From positions 62,001 through 126,000 of the forward strand of contig NZ_JAUSUL010000003.1 of assembly GCF_030814015.1 (NCBI RefSeq): a DNA stretch of 64,000 nucleotides. Direction: 5' to 3'. The notes beneath the pieces were generated by a model. That model did no database searches, was not told where the DNA came from, and saw only the letters and a list, made by a program, of their open reading frames with translations. Numbering within the stretch: the stretch's first letter is position 1; each line of letters starts with the position of its first letter. The position numbers were made by a program, and so were the translations under genes. Origin of the DNA: Amorphus orientalis (lineage in GTDB: Bacteria > Pseudomonadota > Alphaproteobacteria > Rhizobiales > Amorphaceae). Below are positions 35,773-43,118 of this stretch, piece after piece.

Positions 35773-36437
35773 AGGCGAAGGACGCGATCCTGGGGCGCAT
35801 CCGCAGCGGCCTCGGCGTCGACCCCGCCCACGATGAGGCGCGTCGCCTGTGGGTTCAGGACCGCCTCGCCCGGCATCCCCGCAACACCGTCCCCTCCAGG
35901 GGCGGCCTGCCACTTGACGAGCAGGTGGCGCTCTTCCGCGCACAGGTCGAAGCCGTATCCGCAACCACCGACCGGGTCTCCGACCGGGCCGGCGTGGCTG
36001 CGGCGATCGCGGCTTATGTGAACGGCCGCAACGATCTCTCGCCGTTGCGCCGGGGCGACGATCCCCGCTTCGCCGAGATCGACTGGAGACAGGTCCCCGG
36101 CGAGGTGCTGACCGGCGCGGCCGAGGACGGAGACCGGATCGGATTGTCCTACGCCCTGGCGGGGATCGCTGAAACCGGGACCTCGGTGCTCGCGTCAGGC
36201 CCCGACAATCCGACCACCCTCGCCTTTCTGCCCGACATTTCCATCATCCTGGTCGATGTCGATACGCTGTGCGGCGACATGGAAAGCGCGTTCGACCGGG
36301 TCCGCACCCGCTATGACGGCGCGGTGCCGCGCACGCTGAACCTGATTACCGGCCCCTCCCGGTCGGCCGACATCGAGCAGACGCTGCTTCTCGGGGCGCA
36401 CGGGCCGCGCGCCCTGCACGTCATTCTGGTCGGCTGA
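35769..36437 (+). CDS. lutC: L-lactate oxidation protein LutC (LUD domain)
   Basis: 222 residues. The LUD fold is visible in GLSYALAGIAETGTSVLASGPDNPTTLAFLPDISIILVD and RTLNLITGPSRSADIEQTLLLGAHGPRALHVILV. It is the third subunit of the LutABC lactate oxidation complex. ATG at 35769 overlaps the lutB stop by four bases. The operon ends here: an intrinsic terminator lies about 50 bases downstream. Confidence 0.94.
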   Translation: MKAKDAILGRIRSGLGVDPAHDEARRLWVQDRLARHPRNTVPSRGGLPLDEQVALFRAQVEAVSATTDRVSDRAGVAAAIAAYVNGRNDLSPLRRGDDPRFAEIDWRQVPGEVLTGAAEDGDRIGLSYALAGIAETGTSVLASGPDNPTTLAFLPDISIILVDVDTLCGDMESAFDRVRTRYDGAVPRTLNLITGPSRSADIEQTLLLGAHGPRALHVILVG

Positions 36438-36459
36438 GCCACCCTCACGCCCCCAATAA

Positions 36460-36476
36460 GCGCACCAGGTGCACAC
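36460..36476. promoter_or_regulatory. Palindromic site, copy 1
   Basis: GCGCACCAGGTGCACAC matches the site at 36561-36577 in 15 of 17 bases. Its core GTGC/GCAC arms form an imperfect palindrome with CACC-N-GGTG. It lies 23 bases after the lutC stop and just before the terminator hairpin. Confidence 0.45.
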
Positions 36477-36487
36477 ATGGATGTGAA

Positions 36488-36507
36488 CGCACGGCGTGCG
36501 CTTTTTT
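36488..36507 (+). terminator. Intrinsic terminator of the lut operon
   Basis: The stem CGCAC/GTGCG with loop GGC is followed by C and then TTTTTT (36502-36507). An alternative longer stem AAGCGCAC (36458-36465) with GTGCGCTT (36496-36503) would use the upstream palindrome, so the site could also be a switchable terminator. Confidence 0.7.
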
Positions 36508-36560
36508 CTGTCCGCCTTCCCCGAATCATGCTGTCCTGACTGTCATCAGTTCGTCATATT

Positions 36561-36577
36561 GCGCACCTGGTGCGCAC
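36561..36577. promoter_or_regulatory. Palindromic site, copy 2, upstream of DUF1194 gene
   Basis: GCGCACCTGGTGCGC is a perfect 15-base palindrome around a central T and repeats the site at 36460. It ends 23 bases before the DUF1194 ATG, a normal position for an operator over a promoter or early leader. Confidence 0.5.
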
Positions 36578-36599
36578 GACGTGATGCGGAGGCAGGTCG

Positions 36600-37421
36600 A
36601 TGGGCAAGACGGGTCGGAGCGGGCGGACGGCTGCACTCCTGGCAGGGGCGATCATGCTGACCGCCGGCGCGGCCACGTCCGCAGCGGCGCTGGAAGAAGT
36701 CGACGTGGAGCTGGTGCTTGCGGTCGACATCTCGCGCTCGATGGCGATGGCCGAACAGGTCGTCCAGCGCAACGGCTATGTCGAGGCGATCGCGTCGCCC
36801 GAGGTCGTCGCAGCCATCGAATCCGGGCTCCTCGGCAAGATCGCGGTCACCTATGTCGAATGGGGCAAGGCCGGCGCCGAACGCGTCGTGATCGACTGGC
36901 AGGTGATCGACGGCGAGGCGTCCGCCCGCGCCTTTGCAGAAAAACTGGCCGCAGAACCGCTGCACGAGGTGTCGCGGACGTCCATCTCCGAAGCGCTCGT
37001 TTTCGCCGCCGACCAGATCGACACCAATGGATATGAGGGGCTCAGGCGGGTCATCGACGTCTCGGGCGACGGACCGAACGATCACGGGCGCCCGGTCGTG
37101 CAGGCCCGGGATCTGGCGGTGTCGCGCAATATCACCGTCAACGGCCTGCCCCTGATCCTGGAAGACGGGGCGCCGCGCTGGTCGGTGGTGGAGGACCTGG
37201 AAACCTACTACGGCCAGTGCGTGATCGGCGGAGTGGGGGCGTTCCAGATCCCGATCCGGCGCCACAAGGATTTCGCCGCCGCCATCCGTCGGAAGCTGGT
37301 GCTGGAGATCGTCGGCGTGCAGCCGCAGACCCGCAACCGGGTCGTGCCGGCCGCCGCGTTCGCCGCCCGGGACGGCCGCGATCTGTGCACCATCGGCGAG
37401 CGGGCCACAGCCCAGCGGTGA
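36600..37421 (+). CDS. DUF1194 (von Willebrand A-like) secreted protein
   Basis: 273 residues with a signal peptide ending near AAA at 30. Immediately after comes VDVELVLAVDISRSMAMAEQ, a MIDAS-like D-x-S-x-S at 43-47, which is the metal site of von Willebrand A folds. Later segments YEGLRRVIDVSGDGPNDHG and VNGLPLILEDG fit the DUF1194 family. These periplasmic proteins are widespread in alphaproteobacteria and have no assigned role; metal-dependent protein binding is a fair guess from the fold. It is preceded by a palindromic site and followed by an L,D-transpeptidase gene 117 bases on. Confidence 0.87.
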   Translation: MGKTGRSGRTAALLAGAIMLTAGAATSAAALEEVDVELVLAVDISRSMAMAEQVVQRNGYVEAIASPEVVAAIESGLLGKIAVTYVEWGKAGAERVVIDWQVIDGEASARAFAEKLAAEPLHEVSRTSISEALVFAADQIDTNGYEGLRRVIDVSGDGPNDHGRPVVQARDLAVSRNITVNGLPLILEDGAPRWSVVEDLETYYGQCVIGGVGAFQIPIRRHKDFAAAIRRKLVLEIVGVQPQTRNRVVPAAAFAARDGRDLCTIGERATAQR

Positions 37422-37538
37422 GGACCCGGCCGCCGCGCCGCGGGCGCGGCTCCGATTTCAGCAAACGGTGATCGCATCGAACCAATTTCGCCGCTACACA
37501 TTCCCCTGCGGATGTTTCGGAGCGTAGGAGATTGACGG

Positions 37539-38192
37539 ATGATCACGCGGCGCGCCTTTGCTTTCGGCGGTCTGGCCATGGGACTGGCCGTTTCGGGCTG
37601 CATGTCGTCCACGGGCGTCCAGCCGCTCGGCTACCAACCCGTCCAGGCGCTGACGCCGTCGAGCCCGGAGCCGTACAACGTCGCTCCGCCCGACATCAAC
37701 GCCATTCCGATCGAGTATCGTCGCCAGCGCGTGCGGGCGCCTGCCGGCTATGATGTCGGCACCATCGTGGTCGACACCAACAAGCGCTTTCTCTACCTGA
37801 TCCAGGACGACGGGAGCGCCATCCGCTACGGGATCGGCGTCGGCCGCGAAGGCATGTCCTGGTCCGGAACCGCCACCATCAAGCGCAAGGCGAAGTGGCC
37901 GACCTGGACGCCGCCCCAGTCGATGATCGAGCGCGAGCCGGAGCTGGTGAAATATGCCGGGGGGATGCCCGGCGGCCCGAACAACCCGCTCGGCGCCCGC
38001 GCGCTCTATCTCTACGAGGGCGGCCGCGACACGCTCTACCGCATCCACGGCACGCGCGAGGCCCGCTCCATCGGCCACGCCGTCTCCTCCGGCTGCATCC
38101 GGCTCCTCAACACCGACGTGATCGACCTCTATCAGCGGGTGCCCATCGGCACCAAGGTCGTGGTCCTGCAGCATGTCGGCGCGGCCGCCTGA
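37539..38192 (+). CDS. L,D-transpeptidase (YkuD domain)
   Basis: 217 residues. The N-terminus MITRRAFAFGGLAMGLAVSGC combines a twin-arginine-like start and a lipobox ending in Cys21, so it is probably a lipid-anchored envelope protein. The YkuD domain spans about 72-212: TIVVDTNKRFLYLIQDDG at its start and the catalytic HGTREARSIGHAVSSGCIRL at about 170-189, with Cys near 186. It makes 3-3 peptide cross-links in peptidoglycan or attaches proteins to it. It is one of two peptidoglycan enzymes in the window, the other being the D,D-carboxypeptidase at 23671. Confidence 0.92.
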   Translation: MITRRAFAFGGLAMGLAVSGCMSSTGVQPLGYQPVQALTPSSPEPYNVAPPDINAIPIEYRRQRVRAPAGYDVGTIVVDTNKRFLYLIQDDGSAIRYGIGVGREGMSWSGTATIKRKAKWPTWTPPQSMIEREPELVKYAGGMPGGPNNPLGARALYLYEGGRDTLYRIHGTREARSIGHAVSSGCIRLLNTDVIDLYQRVPIGTKVVVLQHVGAAA

Positions 38193-38267
38193 GGCAGCCT
38201 CCCCCTGACCGGTCCGGTCCGGGAATCCTAACGCTTCATTAACCGCAAATGGTGCATTCTGTGCGCC

Positions 38268-38936
38268 ATGAGACATGCCGCCATGCCCCTGCAGAACCGG
38301 GTCACCCCCTTCGGCGAGATCGTCGCCCTGTCGGCCCGGGGTCTCCTGATGGGCAATCGCGGCGGACGGCTCCACGATCCGGAAACCAGGCTGCTCACCG
38401 GGCGCCGCTGGCGGTCGAAGGCCTGGATCATCTGCAGCCTGCACCACAAGGGCCGGCACCGGGAGGTGATGGGCACGGGCTACACCGAGCTGTTCTTCCT
38501 GGATGAGGTGACGGCGCTCGCGGCCGGCCATCGGCCCTGCTTCCAGTGCCGGCGGGAGCGCGCCCGCGCCTTCACCGCCGCGTGGAGCACCGCCCATCCG
38601 CAGGACCTGGTTGCGAATGCGGCCGCCATGGACGCCACCCTGCACCGGGAGCGGACGCCGCTCGGCATGCGCCAGCACTTTCTGGAGCCCCTTCCGGACC
38701 TGCCGGACGGAGCTATGATCGCGCTGCCGAACGCGGAGAGCGACGCCGACGATCCGTCCGCGATCTGGCAGGCCTGGGCCGTGAGAGGCGACCGGCTCCT
38801 GCGCTGGGACGGAGGCGGCTACCCCGAAACCCGGCCGCGCCCCGACACCGGTCTCGCCTACGCGCTGACGCCCCCGTCCATCATCGCGGTTCTCGCCGCC
38901 GGCTACCGCCCGATGTGGCATCCGAGCGCCGAGTGA
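38268..38936 (+). CDS. Conserved hypothetical protein with CxxC motif
   Basis: 222 residues, no signal peptide or membrane helix. I do not recognise a named family. The middle of the protein is the most constrained-looking part: AWIICSLHHKGRHREVMGTGYTELFFLDEVTALAAGHRPCFQCRRERARAF. The GHRPCFQCRRE box resembles the zinc-binding GYRPCKRC segment of the Ada N-terminal domain, with Cys in IICS and His in HHKGRH as other possible ligands. The rest is Pro- and Gly-rich with a C-terminal PDTGLAYALTPPSIIAVLAAGYRPMWHPS. A metal-binding or nucleic-acid-binding role can only be suspected. Confidence 0.7.
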   Translation: MRHAAMPLQNRVTPFGEIVALSARGLLMGNRGGRLHDPETRLLTGRRWRSKAWIICSLHHKGRHREVMGTGYTELFFLDEVTALAAGHRPCFQCRRERARAFTAAWSTAHPQDLVANAAAMDATLHRERTPLGMRQHFLEPLPDLPDGAMIALPNAESDADDPSAIWQAWAVRGDRLLRWDGGGYPETRPRPDTGLAYALTPPSIIAVLAAGYRPMWHPSAE

Positions 38937-39079
38937 ATGCCCGCATTGCCCGCCGACAGGCCATAAGCAGCCGCTTACGGCACGCCGCTTAAGCCTTTGA
39001 TCAATCGATACAGGCCCCGATCCGCTTCTTAGTCGCCGGACACGCGCGGACATCCGCCCGCGCCAACCAGGAGACTTCG

Positions 39080-39745
39080 ATGGCAGACCCCTCCCCGACA
39101 GCAACCGCGCAAGAGCAACGGATCTGGGATCCGATCGTTCGCATCACCCATTGGCTGATCGCGCTCGCGATCCTGATCAACGGCCTCATCACGGAAGGCG
39201 GGTCGCTGGTCCACATCTGGGTCGGCTATGTCGCGCTCGCGATGCTCGTCCTTCGACTGCTTTGGGGCTTCGTCGGCACCGAGGAAGCCCGATTCCGCGC
39301 CTTTCCGCCGTCGGTCTCCGGCGCCCGCCGCCACGTCGGGGATCTCCTCGCCGGCCAGCACCGGCCTCATCGATCCCACAATCCGCTCGGCACCTGGATG
39401 GTCTACGCGCTCTGGGCGACGCTGTCCGTGATCGTGGTTACGGGCCTCTTGCAGGAAGGCACCCTGTTTCCGCCGACGTCGGTCGAGGTGAGCGTGGCGC
39501 AGGAGCCCACTGCCACCCGTTCGGCCTACGAGGACGATGACGGTGAGGAGCGGGAGGACTACGATGGGGAAGAGCATGATGACGAGGAGGGCGTCGTGGC
39601 CGAGATCCACGAGATCGCCGCGAACCTGATCCTGATCCTGGCCGCGCTGCATGTCGGCGGCGTGATCATGGAATCGCGCCTGTCGGGCACGAACCTCGCG
39701 GCCCAGATGGTCACCGGCCGGCGGCGCACCGGGGAGCGGGCGTGA
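39080..39745 (+). CDS. Cytochrome b561-type membrane protein with acidic loop
   Basis: 221 residues with four membrane helices. The first includes RIWDPIVRITHWLIALAILIN, with the heme-ligand His in THW, the second IWVGYVALAMLVLRLLWGFVGTEEARFRAF, and the last IHEIAANLILILAALHVGGVI has two more His residues. These are the b-type cytochrome (Ni/Fe-hydrogenase b/b561) features. Between helices three and four lies an unusual acidic stretch, YEDDDGEEREDYDGEEHDDEEG. It should shuttle electrons between quinone and a periplasmic partner, unknown here. The regulator gene downstream overlaps its stop by GTGA, so both are co-expressed. Confidence 0.87.
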   Translation: MADPSPTATAQEQRIWDPIVRITHWLIALAILINGLITEGGSLVHIWVGYVALAMLVLRLLWGFVGTEEARFRAFPPSVSGARRHVGDLLAGQHRPHRSHNPLGTWMVYALWATLSVIVVTGLLQEGTLFPPTSVEVSVAQEPTATRSAYEDDDGEEREDYDGEEHDDEEGVVAEIHEIAANLILILAALHVGGVIMESRLSGTNLAAQMVTGRRRTGERA

Positions 39746-40263
39746 CCTCCGAGAGGATCGACCTCGGACGCGGCGGGCGGCTCACCACGCTCGCCGCGAT
39801 CGTCGTCCTTCAGGCGCTCTGCGCGGTCTTCTTCATCGCGGATGTGGCGGACGACCTCGGCACCGCGGGTCCCGACGCGCATACCGTGTTCGAGGCCGCG
39901 GTGTCGCTGGCCCTCACGATCGGGGTCGCCTTCGGCGCGCTGGAAATGCGGCGAACGCTGGAAAAGACGCGCCGGGCGGAGATGGCCGTCTCGGCTGCCT
40001 CCGGCGCATTCGCGGAGCTGCTTCGATCCTATTTCGATCAGTGGGAGCTGACGCCCGCCGAAGCCGACGTGGCGCTGCTGGCCGTGAAGGGCCTCGACGT
40101 CACGGCGATCGCGGCATTGCGGGGTGCGGCGCCGGGCACGGTCCGCGCCCAGCTCACCCGCGTCTATGCCAAGGCCGGCGTGTCGAGCCGGAGCCAGCTT
40201 CTGAGCGTGTTCATCGAAGATCTGCTGGCCGGGCCTGTCGGCGAGGCCCGGTCCCAGGACTGA
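39742..40263 (+). CDS. Membrane-tethered LuxR-type transcriptional regulator
   Basis: 173 residues from a GTG overlapping the cytochrome stop. Two membrane helices (about 13-35 and 47-68) are followed by a short linker and a C-terminal LuxR/GerE helix-turn-helix: LTPAEADVALLAVKGLDVTAIAALRGAAPGTVRAQLTRVYAKAGVSSRSQLLSVFIEDLL. The sequence VRAQLTRVYAKAGVSSRSQL is the DNA-reading helix. It lacks a sensor domain other than the membrane part. Co-translation with a cytochrome b561 suggests it could sense membrane redox state and act on nearby genes, an inference. Confidence 0.85.
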   Translation: MTSERIDLGRGGRLTTLAAIVVLQALCAVFFIADVADDLGTAGPDAHTVFEAAVSLALTIGVAFGALEMRRTLEKTRRAEMAVSAASGAFAELLRSYFDQWELTPAEADVALLAVKGLDVTAIAALRGAAPGTVRAQLTRVYAKAGVSSRSQLLSVFIEDLLAGPVGEARSQD

Positions 40264-40312
40264 GCCGGTTCCTCCCCGGAAAATGGCGGCTTGCTATCAG
40301 GTGAACCGGCTC
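40262..40312. terminator. Convergent inverted repeat (candidate bidirectional terminator)
   Basis: GAGCCGGTTC at 40262-40271 and GAACCGGCTC at 40303-40312 form a perfect 10-bp inverted repeat with a 31-base loop, exactly in the convergent gap between the LuxR-type and first LysR genes. No long T-run follows. Confidence 0.5.
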
Positions 40313-41184
40313 TAGGCCGCTACGGCGGCGGCCTCCAGCTCGTCGAAGCTGGCCACCACGTGGTCGTAGAAGGCATCGACGATCGGGTTGTCCTGGTCGC
40401 TGCGCATCACGCCGATGTCGAACGACGAAAGCACCGGCAGGCCGGACCCGCAGCCAAGCTGCCGGAAGCCGTTCTGGGCCATCCGCATCGGCATGGCCGC
40501 AACCGCCAGCCCCTGTCGCACGGCCATGGCAAGCGCCATCGCGTTGGTGCCCGAATAGGCGATCCGGTAGGGAATGCCCGCCGTGTCGAGGGCCTGCATG
40601 GTCAGGGTTCGCCAGATGCAACCCGGCTGCCAGACGGCGAGCGGCAGGGGCGATTGCGTCTCCGCCTCGCAGCAGTCGCCGGCGACCCACTGCAACTGCT
40701 CCCGGTGCACCACCCGGGCCCGATTGGTCGGCCCGGTCATGGTGATGATGGCAAGATCGAGCTCTCCCGCATCCATGAGCTGGGTGAGACGTTCGCTCGA
40801 CTGACACTCGAGCGACACCTCCACCGTCGGATGGGTCCGCGCGAACCGGCCGAAGATCTCCGGAAGATAGGCCTCCGCATAGTCGTCCGGCGTGCCGATG
40901 CGGATGCGCCCGGAAATCGCCGGGCGCCGGAAGCGCCCGACCGCCTCGTCGTTCAGCCGGACGATGCGCACCGCATAGTCCAGCAGTTCCTTGCCCGCGC
41001 TGGTGAGCACGTTCTTGCGGCCCTGCTTGGCGAACAGCTCCACGCCCAGGATCTCCTCCAGGCGCCGCATCTGCACGCTCACGGTGGACTGGGTCTTGTT
41101 CAGACGGTTGCCGGCGTCGGCGAAACTCGGCGCTTCGGCCACGACCATGAAGGTTCTCAGGACATCCGGATCCAGGCTGCGCAT
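40312..41184 (-). CDS. LysR-family transcriptional regulator (first paralogue)
   Basis: 290 residues from the ATG at 41184, with AGAGAGGG just upstream; the open frame to 41217 is not needed. The winged helix is LDPDVLRTFMVVAEAPSFADAGNRLNKTQSTVSVQMRRLEEILGVELF, then a linker helix and a periplasmic-binding-like effector domain with RIGTPDDYAEAYLPEIFGRFARTHPTVEV. It is closely related along its whole length to the LysR protein at 41581 (for instance the shared RIRLGTPDDYA-x-LPEI box). It is divergent from a DUF1127 gene and likely controls it. Effector unknown. Confidence 0.92.
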   Translation of the reverse strand: MRSLDPDVLRTFMVVAEAPSFADAGNRLNKTQSTVSVQMRRLEEILGVELFAKQGRKNVLTSAGKELLDYAVRIVRLNDEAVGRFRRPAISGRIRIGTPDDYAEAYLPEIFGRFARTHPTVEVSLECQSSERLTQLMDAGELDLAIITMTGPTNRARVVHREQLQWVAGDCCEAETQSPLPLAVWQPGCIWRTLTMQALDTAGIPYRIAYSGTNAMALAMAVRQGLAVAAMPMRMAQNGFRQLGCGSGLPVLSSFDIGVMRSDQDNPIVDAFYDHVVASFDELEAAAVAA

Positions 41185-41231
41185 CGACCCTCTCTCTGAA
41201 TGATCATGTTTCATCATGGATAACTCTAAAA

Positions 41232-41258
41232 ATATTCGTTTGTCCGATCAATAGGAAA
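41232..41258. promoter_or_regulatory. Shared operator-like element, copy 1
   Basis: ATATTCGTTTGTCCGATCAA then TAGGAAA lies in the divergent gap between the first LysR gene and its DUF1127 gene, about 50 bases from each start. It is repeated with few changes at 42508-42534 in the same gap of the second module, making it the best candidate for the LysR binding site. Confidence 0.55.
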
Positions 41259-41308
41259 TCTCACATCATCGCAATCAATGGAATTGCCCGAACACATGGA
41301 GAGATCCG

Positions 41309-41845
41309 ATGCGATTGATGATCGACATGAGCGTTGAGGAGAGCGCCGAGCGCGTCGCTGCCTGGCGGTCGGGGCTCGCCGGACTGTGGACGTTCGTGGC
41401 CCGACTCGGCCCGGACCGCAGCCGCCGGGCGACGCGCGAGCTGGACCGGCTGCCGGTTTACGTGCTGGACGATCTGGGCGTGTCCTGGAGCGACCTGATG
41501 ACCATGCGCGGACGCCCGCGCCGTCCCGCCGACTTCACGTCGGTGCAGGCCATAGAGGGACGGGACACGGCGGTGGCCGGCTACACCATCGCCCCGTCGC
41601 GCACCGCCAGGTTGTCCAGGGACGAGACGATGTGGTCGGCGAGAGCGTCGATCAGGGGCGCCCGGTCCGACCAGGACTTGGCGAGCGCGATCTCGCAGTT
41701 GGGCAGGCGCGGAAAGCCTTCGGCTTCCGAGAGAACCCGCATTCCGGGACGGATCGCCGATTCCGGCAGGACCGACACTGCGAGCCCGGCCAGAACGGCG
41801 GCGCCGACGGCGGTCGAGTTCCAGCTCGCGAAGAGCACCTTGTGA
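41309..41845 (+). CDS. DUF1127 protein with extended C-terminus overlapping LysR gene
   Basis: 178 residues in frame. Residues 35-66 carry the DUF1127 core: RSRRATRELDRLPVYVLDDLGVSWSDLMTM. Typical proteins of this family end soon after, at about 50-100 residues. Here the frame continues past residue 90 into the antisense of the convergent LysR gene (from 41581) until 41845. The extension looks like a read-through of a lost stop: it is Ser/Arg-rich and has no family similarity. DUF1127 proteins in alphaproteobacteria are small Arg-rich, RNA-binding-like proteins that affect carbon and phosphate physiology. The start is firm, the true end uncertain. Confidence 0.65.
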   Translation: MRLMIDMSVEESAERVAAWRSGLAGLWTFVARLGPDRSRRATRELDRLPVYVLDDLGVSWSDLMTMRGRPRRPADFTSVQAIEGRDTAVAGYTIAPSRTARLSRDETMWSARASIRGARSDQDLASAISQLGRRGKPSASERTRIPGRIADSGRTDTASPARTAAPTAVEFQLAKSTL

Positions 41846-42480
41846 GCGCGCCCGACCGACTCCAGCGCCGCGATGGCCGCACCGCGCCAGTCGCAGGTCG
41901 GGCGGCCGAGCGCAAGCGGGAGCGGATCCTCCTCATGCACCCCGTGACGGGTCGAGGTGACCCAAAGCAGGGGTTCGCGCCGGACCACGTCGCCGAGGGT
42001 CGGCCGCCGCTGGGGCACGTGGGTGACGATGGCCACGTCCAGCTCCTGCAGGCGCAACGCGTCCACAAGCAGCGGCGTCGGAGCGCACACCACTGTCACT
42101 TCCGTGCGCGGATAGGCCCTAGAAAACCGGGCCAGGATCTCCGGGAGGAACCGGTCGGCATAGTCGTCCGGGGTGCCCAGGCGAACGCGGCCGACCAACT
42201 CGGCCTCGTCGAAGGCGGACAGGGTCTCGTCGTTCAGACGGATCAGACGCCGGGCGTAATGAAGCAGACGGTCGCCTTCCTCGGTGAGGCGGGACTGGCG
42301 GCCGTCCCGAACGAAAATGGGTTTGCCGACGCGCTCCTCGAGCCGGCGCATCTGCATGGACACAGCCGACTGGGTCTTGTGCACGCTTTCCGCGGCCCGC
42401 GTGAAGCTGCCGGTCTCGGCAATGGCGATGAACGTGCGGAGCTGGTCGAGGTCGAGAAGGGCGGCCAAGGTGAACACCAT
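41581..42480 (-). CDS. LysR-family transcriptional regulator (second paralogue)
   Basis: 299 residues. The winged helix is LLDLDQLRTFIAIAETGSFTRAAESVHKTQSAVSMQMRRLEERVGKPIF, followed by the GRVRLGTPDDYADRFLPEILARFSRAYPRTEV effector-domain start. It is a full-length paralogue of the LysR at 40312, so the region arose by duplication of a LysR/DUF1127 divergent pair. Its 3' third lies opposite the extended part of the first DUF1127 frame. The second DUF1127 gene is divergent from it. Effector unknown. Confidence 0.92.
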   Translation of the reverse strand: MVFTLAALLDLDQLRTFIAIAETGSFTRAAESVHKTQSAVSMQMRRLEERVGKPIFVRDGRQSRLTEEGDRLLHYARRLIRLNDETLSAFDEAELVGRVRLGTPDDYADRFLPEILARFSRAYPRTEVTVVCAPTPLLVDALRLQELDVAIVTHVPQRRPTLGDVVRREPLLWVTSTRHGVHEEDPLPLALGRPTCDWRGAAIAALESVGRAHKVLFASWNSTAVGAAVLAGLAVSVLPESAIRPGMRVLSEAEGFPRLPNCEIALAKSWSDRAPLIDALADHIVSSLDNLAVRDGAMV

Positions 42481-42507
42481 CAGCGATGTTGATCATTCAC
42501 ATAAATC

Positions 42508-42534
42508 ATATTCGCTGGACTGATGAATTGAAAG
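42508..42534. promoter_or_regulatory. Shared operator-like element, copy 2
   Basis: ATATTCGCTGGACTGATGAA then TTGAAAG matches copy 1 at 41232 base for base in ATATTCG, in G-C-GAT-AAT positions and in the closing G-AA, without gaps. It starts 28 bases upstream of the second LysR start. Confidence 0.55.
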
Positions 42535-42619
42535 GCCGCATTCACGACCGTGCCGAAGGTGTCGCTGCAGAATTCGATGTCAGGGCCCGCTTCGGCGCTG
42601 CCGGATCAAGAGGACGAAG

Positions 42620-42952
42620 ATGATGTTGATCCATTCCGAGAGTTCCACCGCCCCCTCCACCCGGACCTGGTCCGGCCGCGTGGCCGGCTGGCTCGTGGCC
42701 GCCCACAAGGCTTACAAGGGGCGCCGCGCCCTGACCCGCCTGATGGAAGCGGACGACCGGATGCTGCACGATATCGGCGTGACGCGGGATGACGTTCAGC
42801 AGGCTCTGCGTACTCCGGTGACGGATGACCCGTCGGCACGGCTTCGGGTGCGGGCGGTCGCGCGCCGCGCCACCCTGCGCTCGGAACTCGCCGACAGCCG
42901 GGCCGCCACCCAAACCAGAACGGCCCAGGCGACCGAGTGCGCCGACTGCTGA
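42620..42952 (+). CDS. DUF1127 small arginine-rich protein
   Basis: 110 residues from the ATG at 42620; ATG codons 42620 and 42623 are adjacent and AGAGGACGA supplies the ribosome site. The DUF1127 core is AHKAYKGRRALTRLMEADDRMLHDIGVTRDDVQQALRTP at about 29-66, followed by an Arg/Ala-rich tail ending in CADC. It is the counterpart of the protein at 41309 and shows where that frame would normally stop. Probably RNA- or protein-binding, from work on other DUF1127 members; no specific target is evident. Confidence 0.8.
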   Translation: MMLIHSESSTAPSTRTWSGRVAGWLVAAHKAYKGRRALTRLMEADDRMLHDIGVTRDDVQQALRTPVTDDPSARLRVRAVARRATLRSELADSRAATQTRTAQATECADC

Positions 42953-43118
42953 GCGGTAGGATCAGCCGTCAGGGACAGGATCGCCACCCGGCGGCTCCAC
43001 CCCCGACACGCCTCCGGTGGAAGATGGATATCCACTTCGACCGGAGGCATCGTGTGCCCGTCCGGCCATTTCCATGCCGGACCGACTGTCACCCGAACGG
43101 TCGCGGCTCCGGCCTCGG

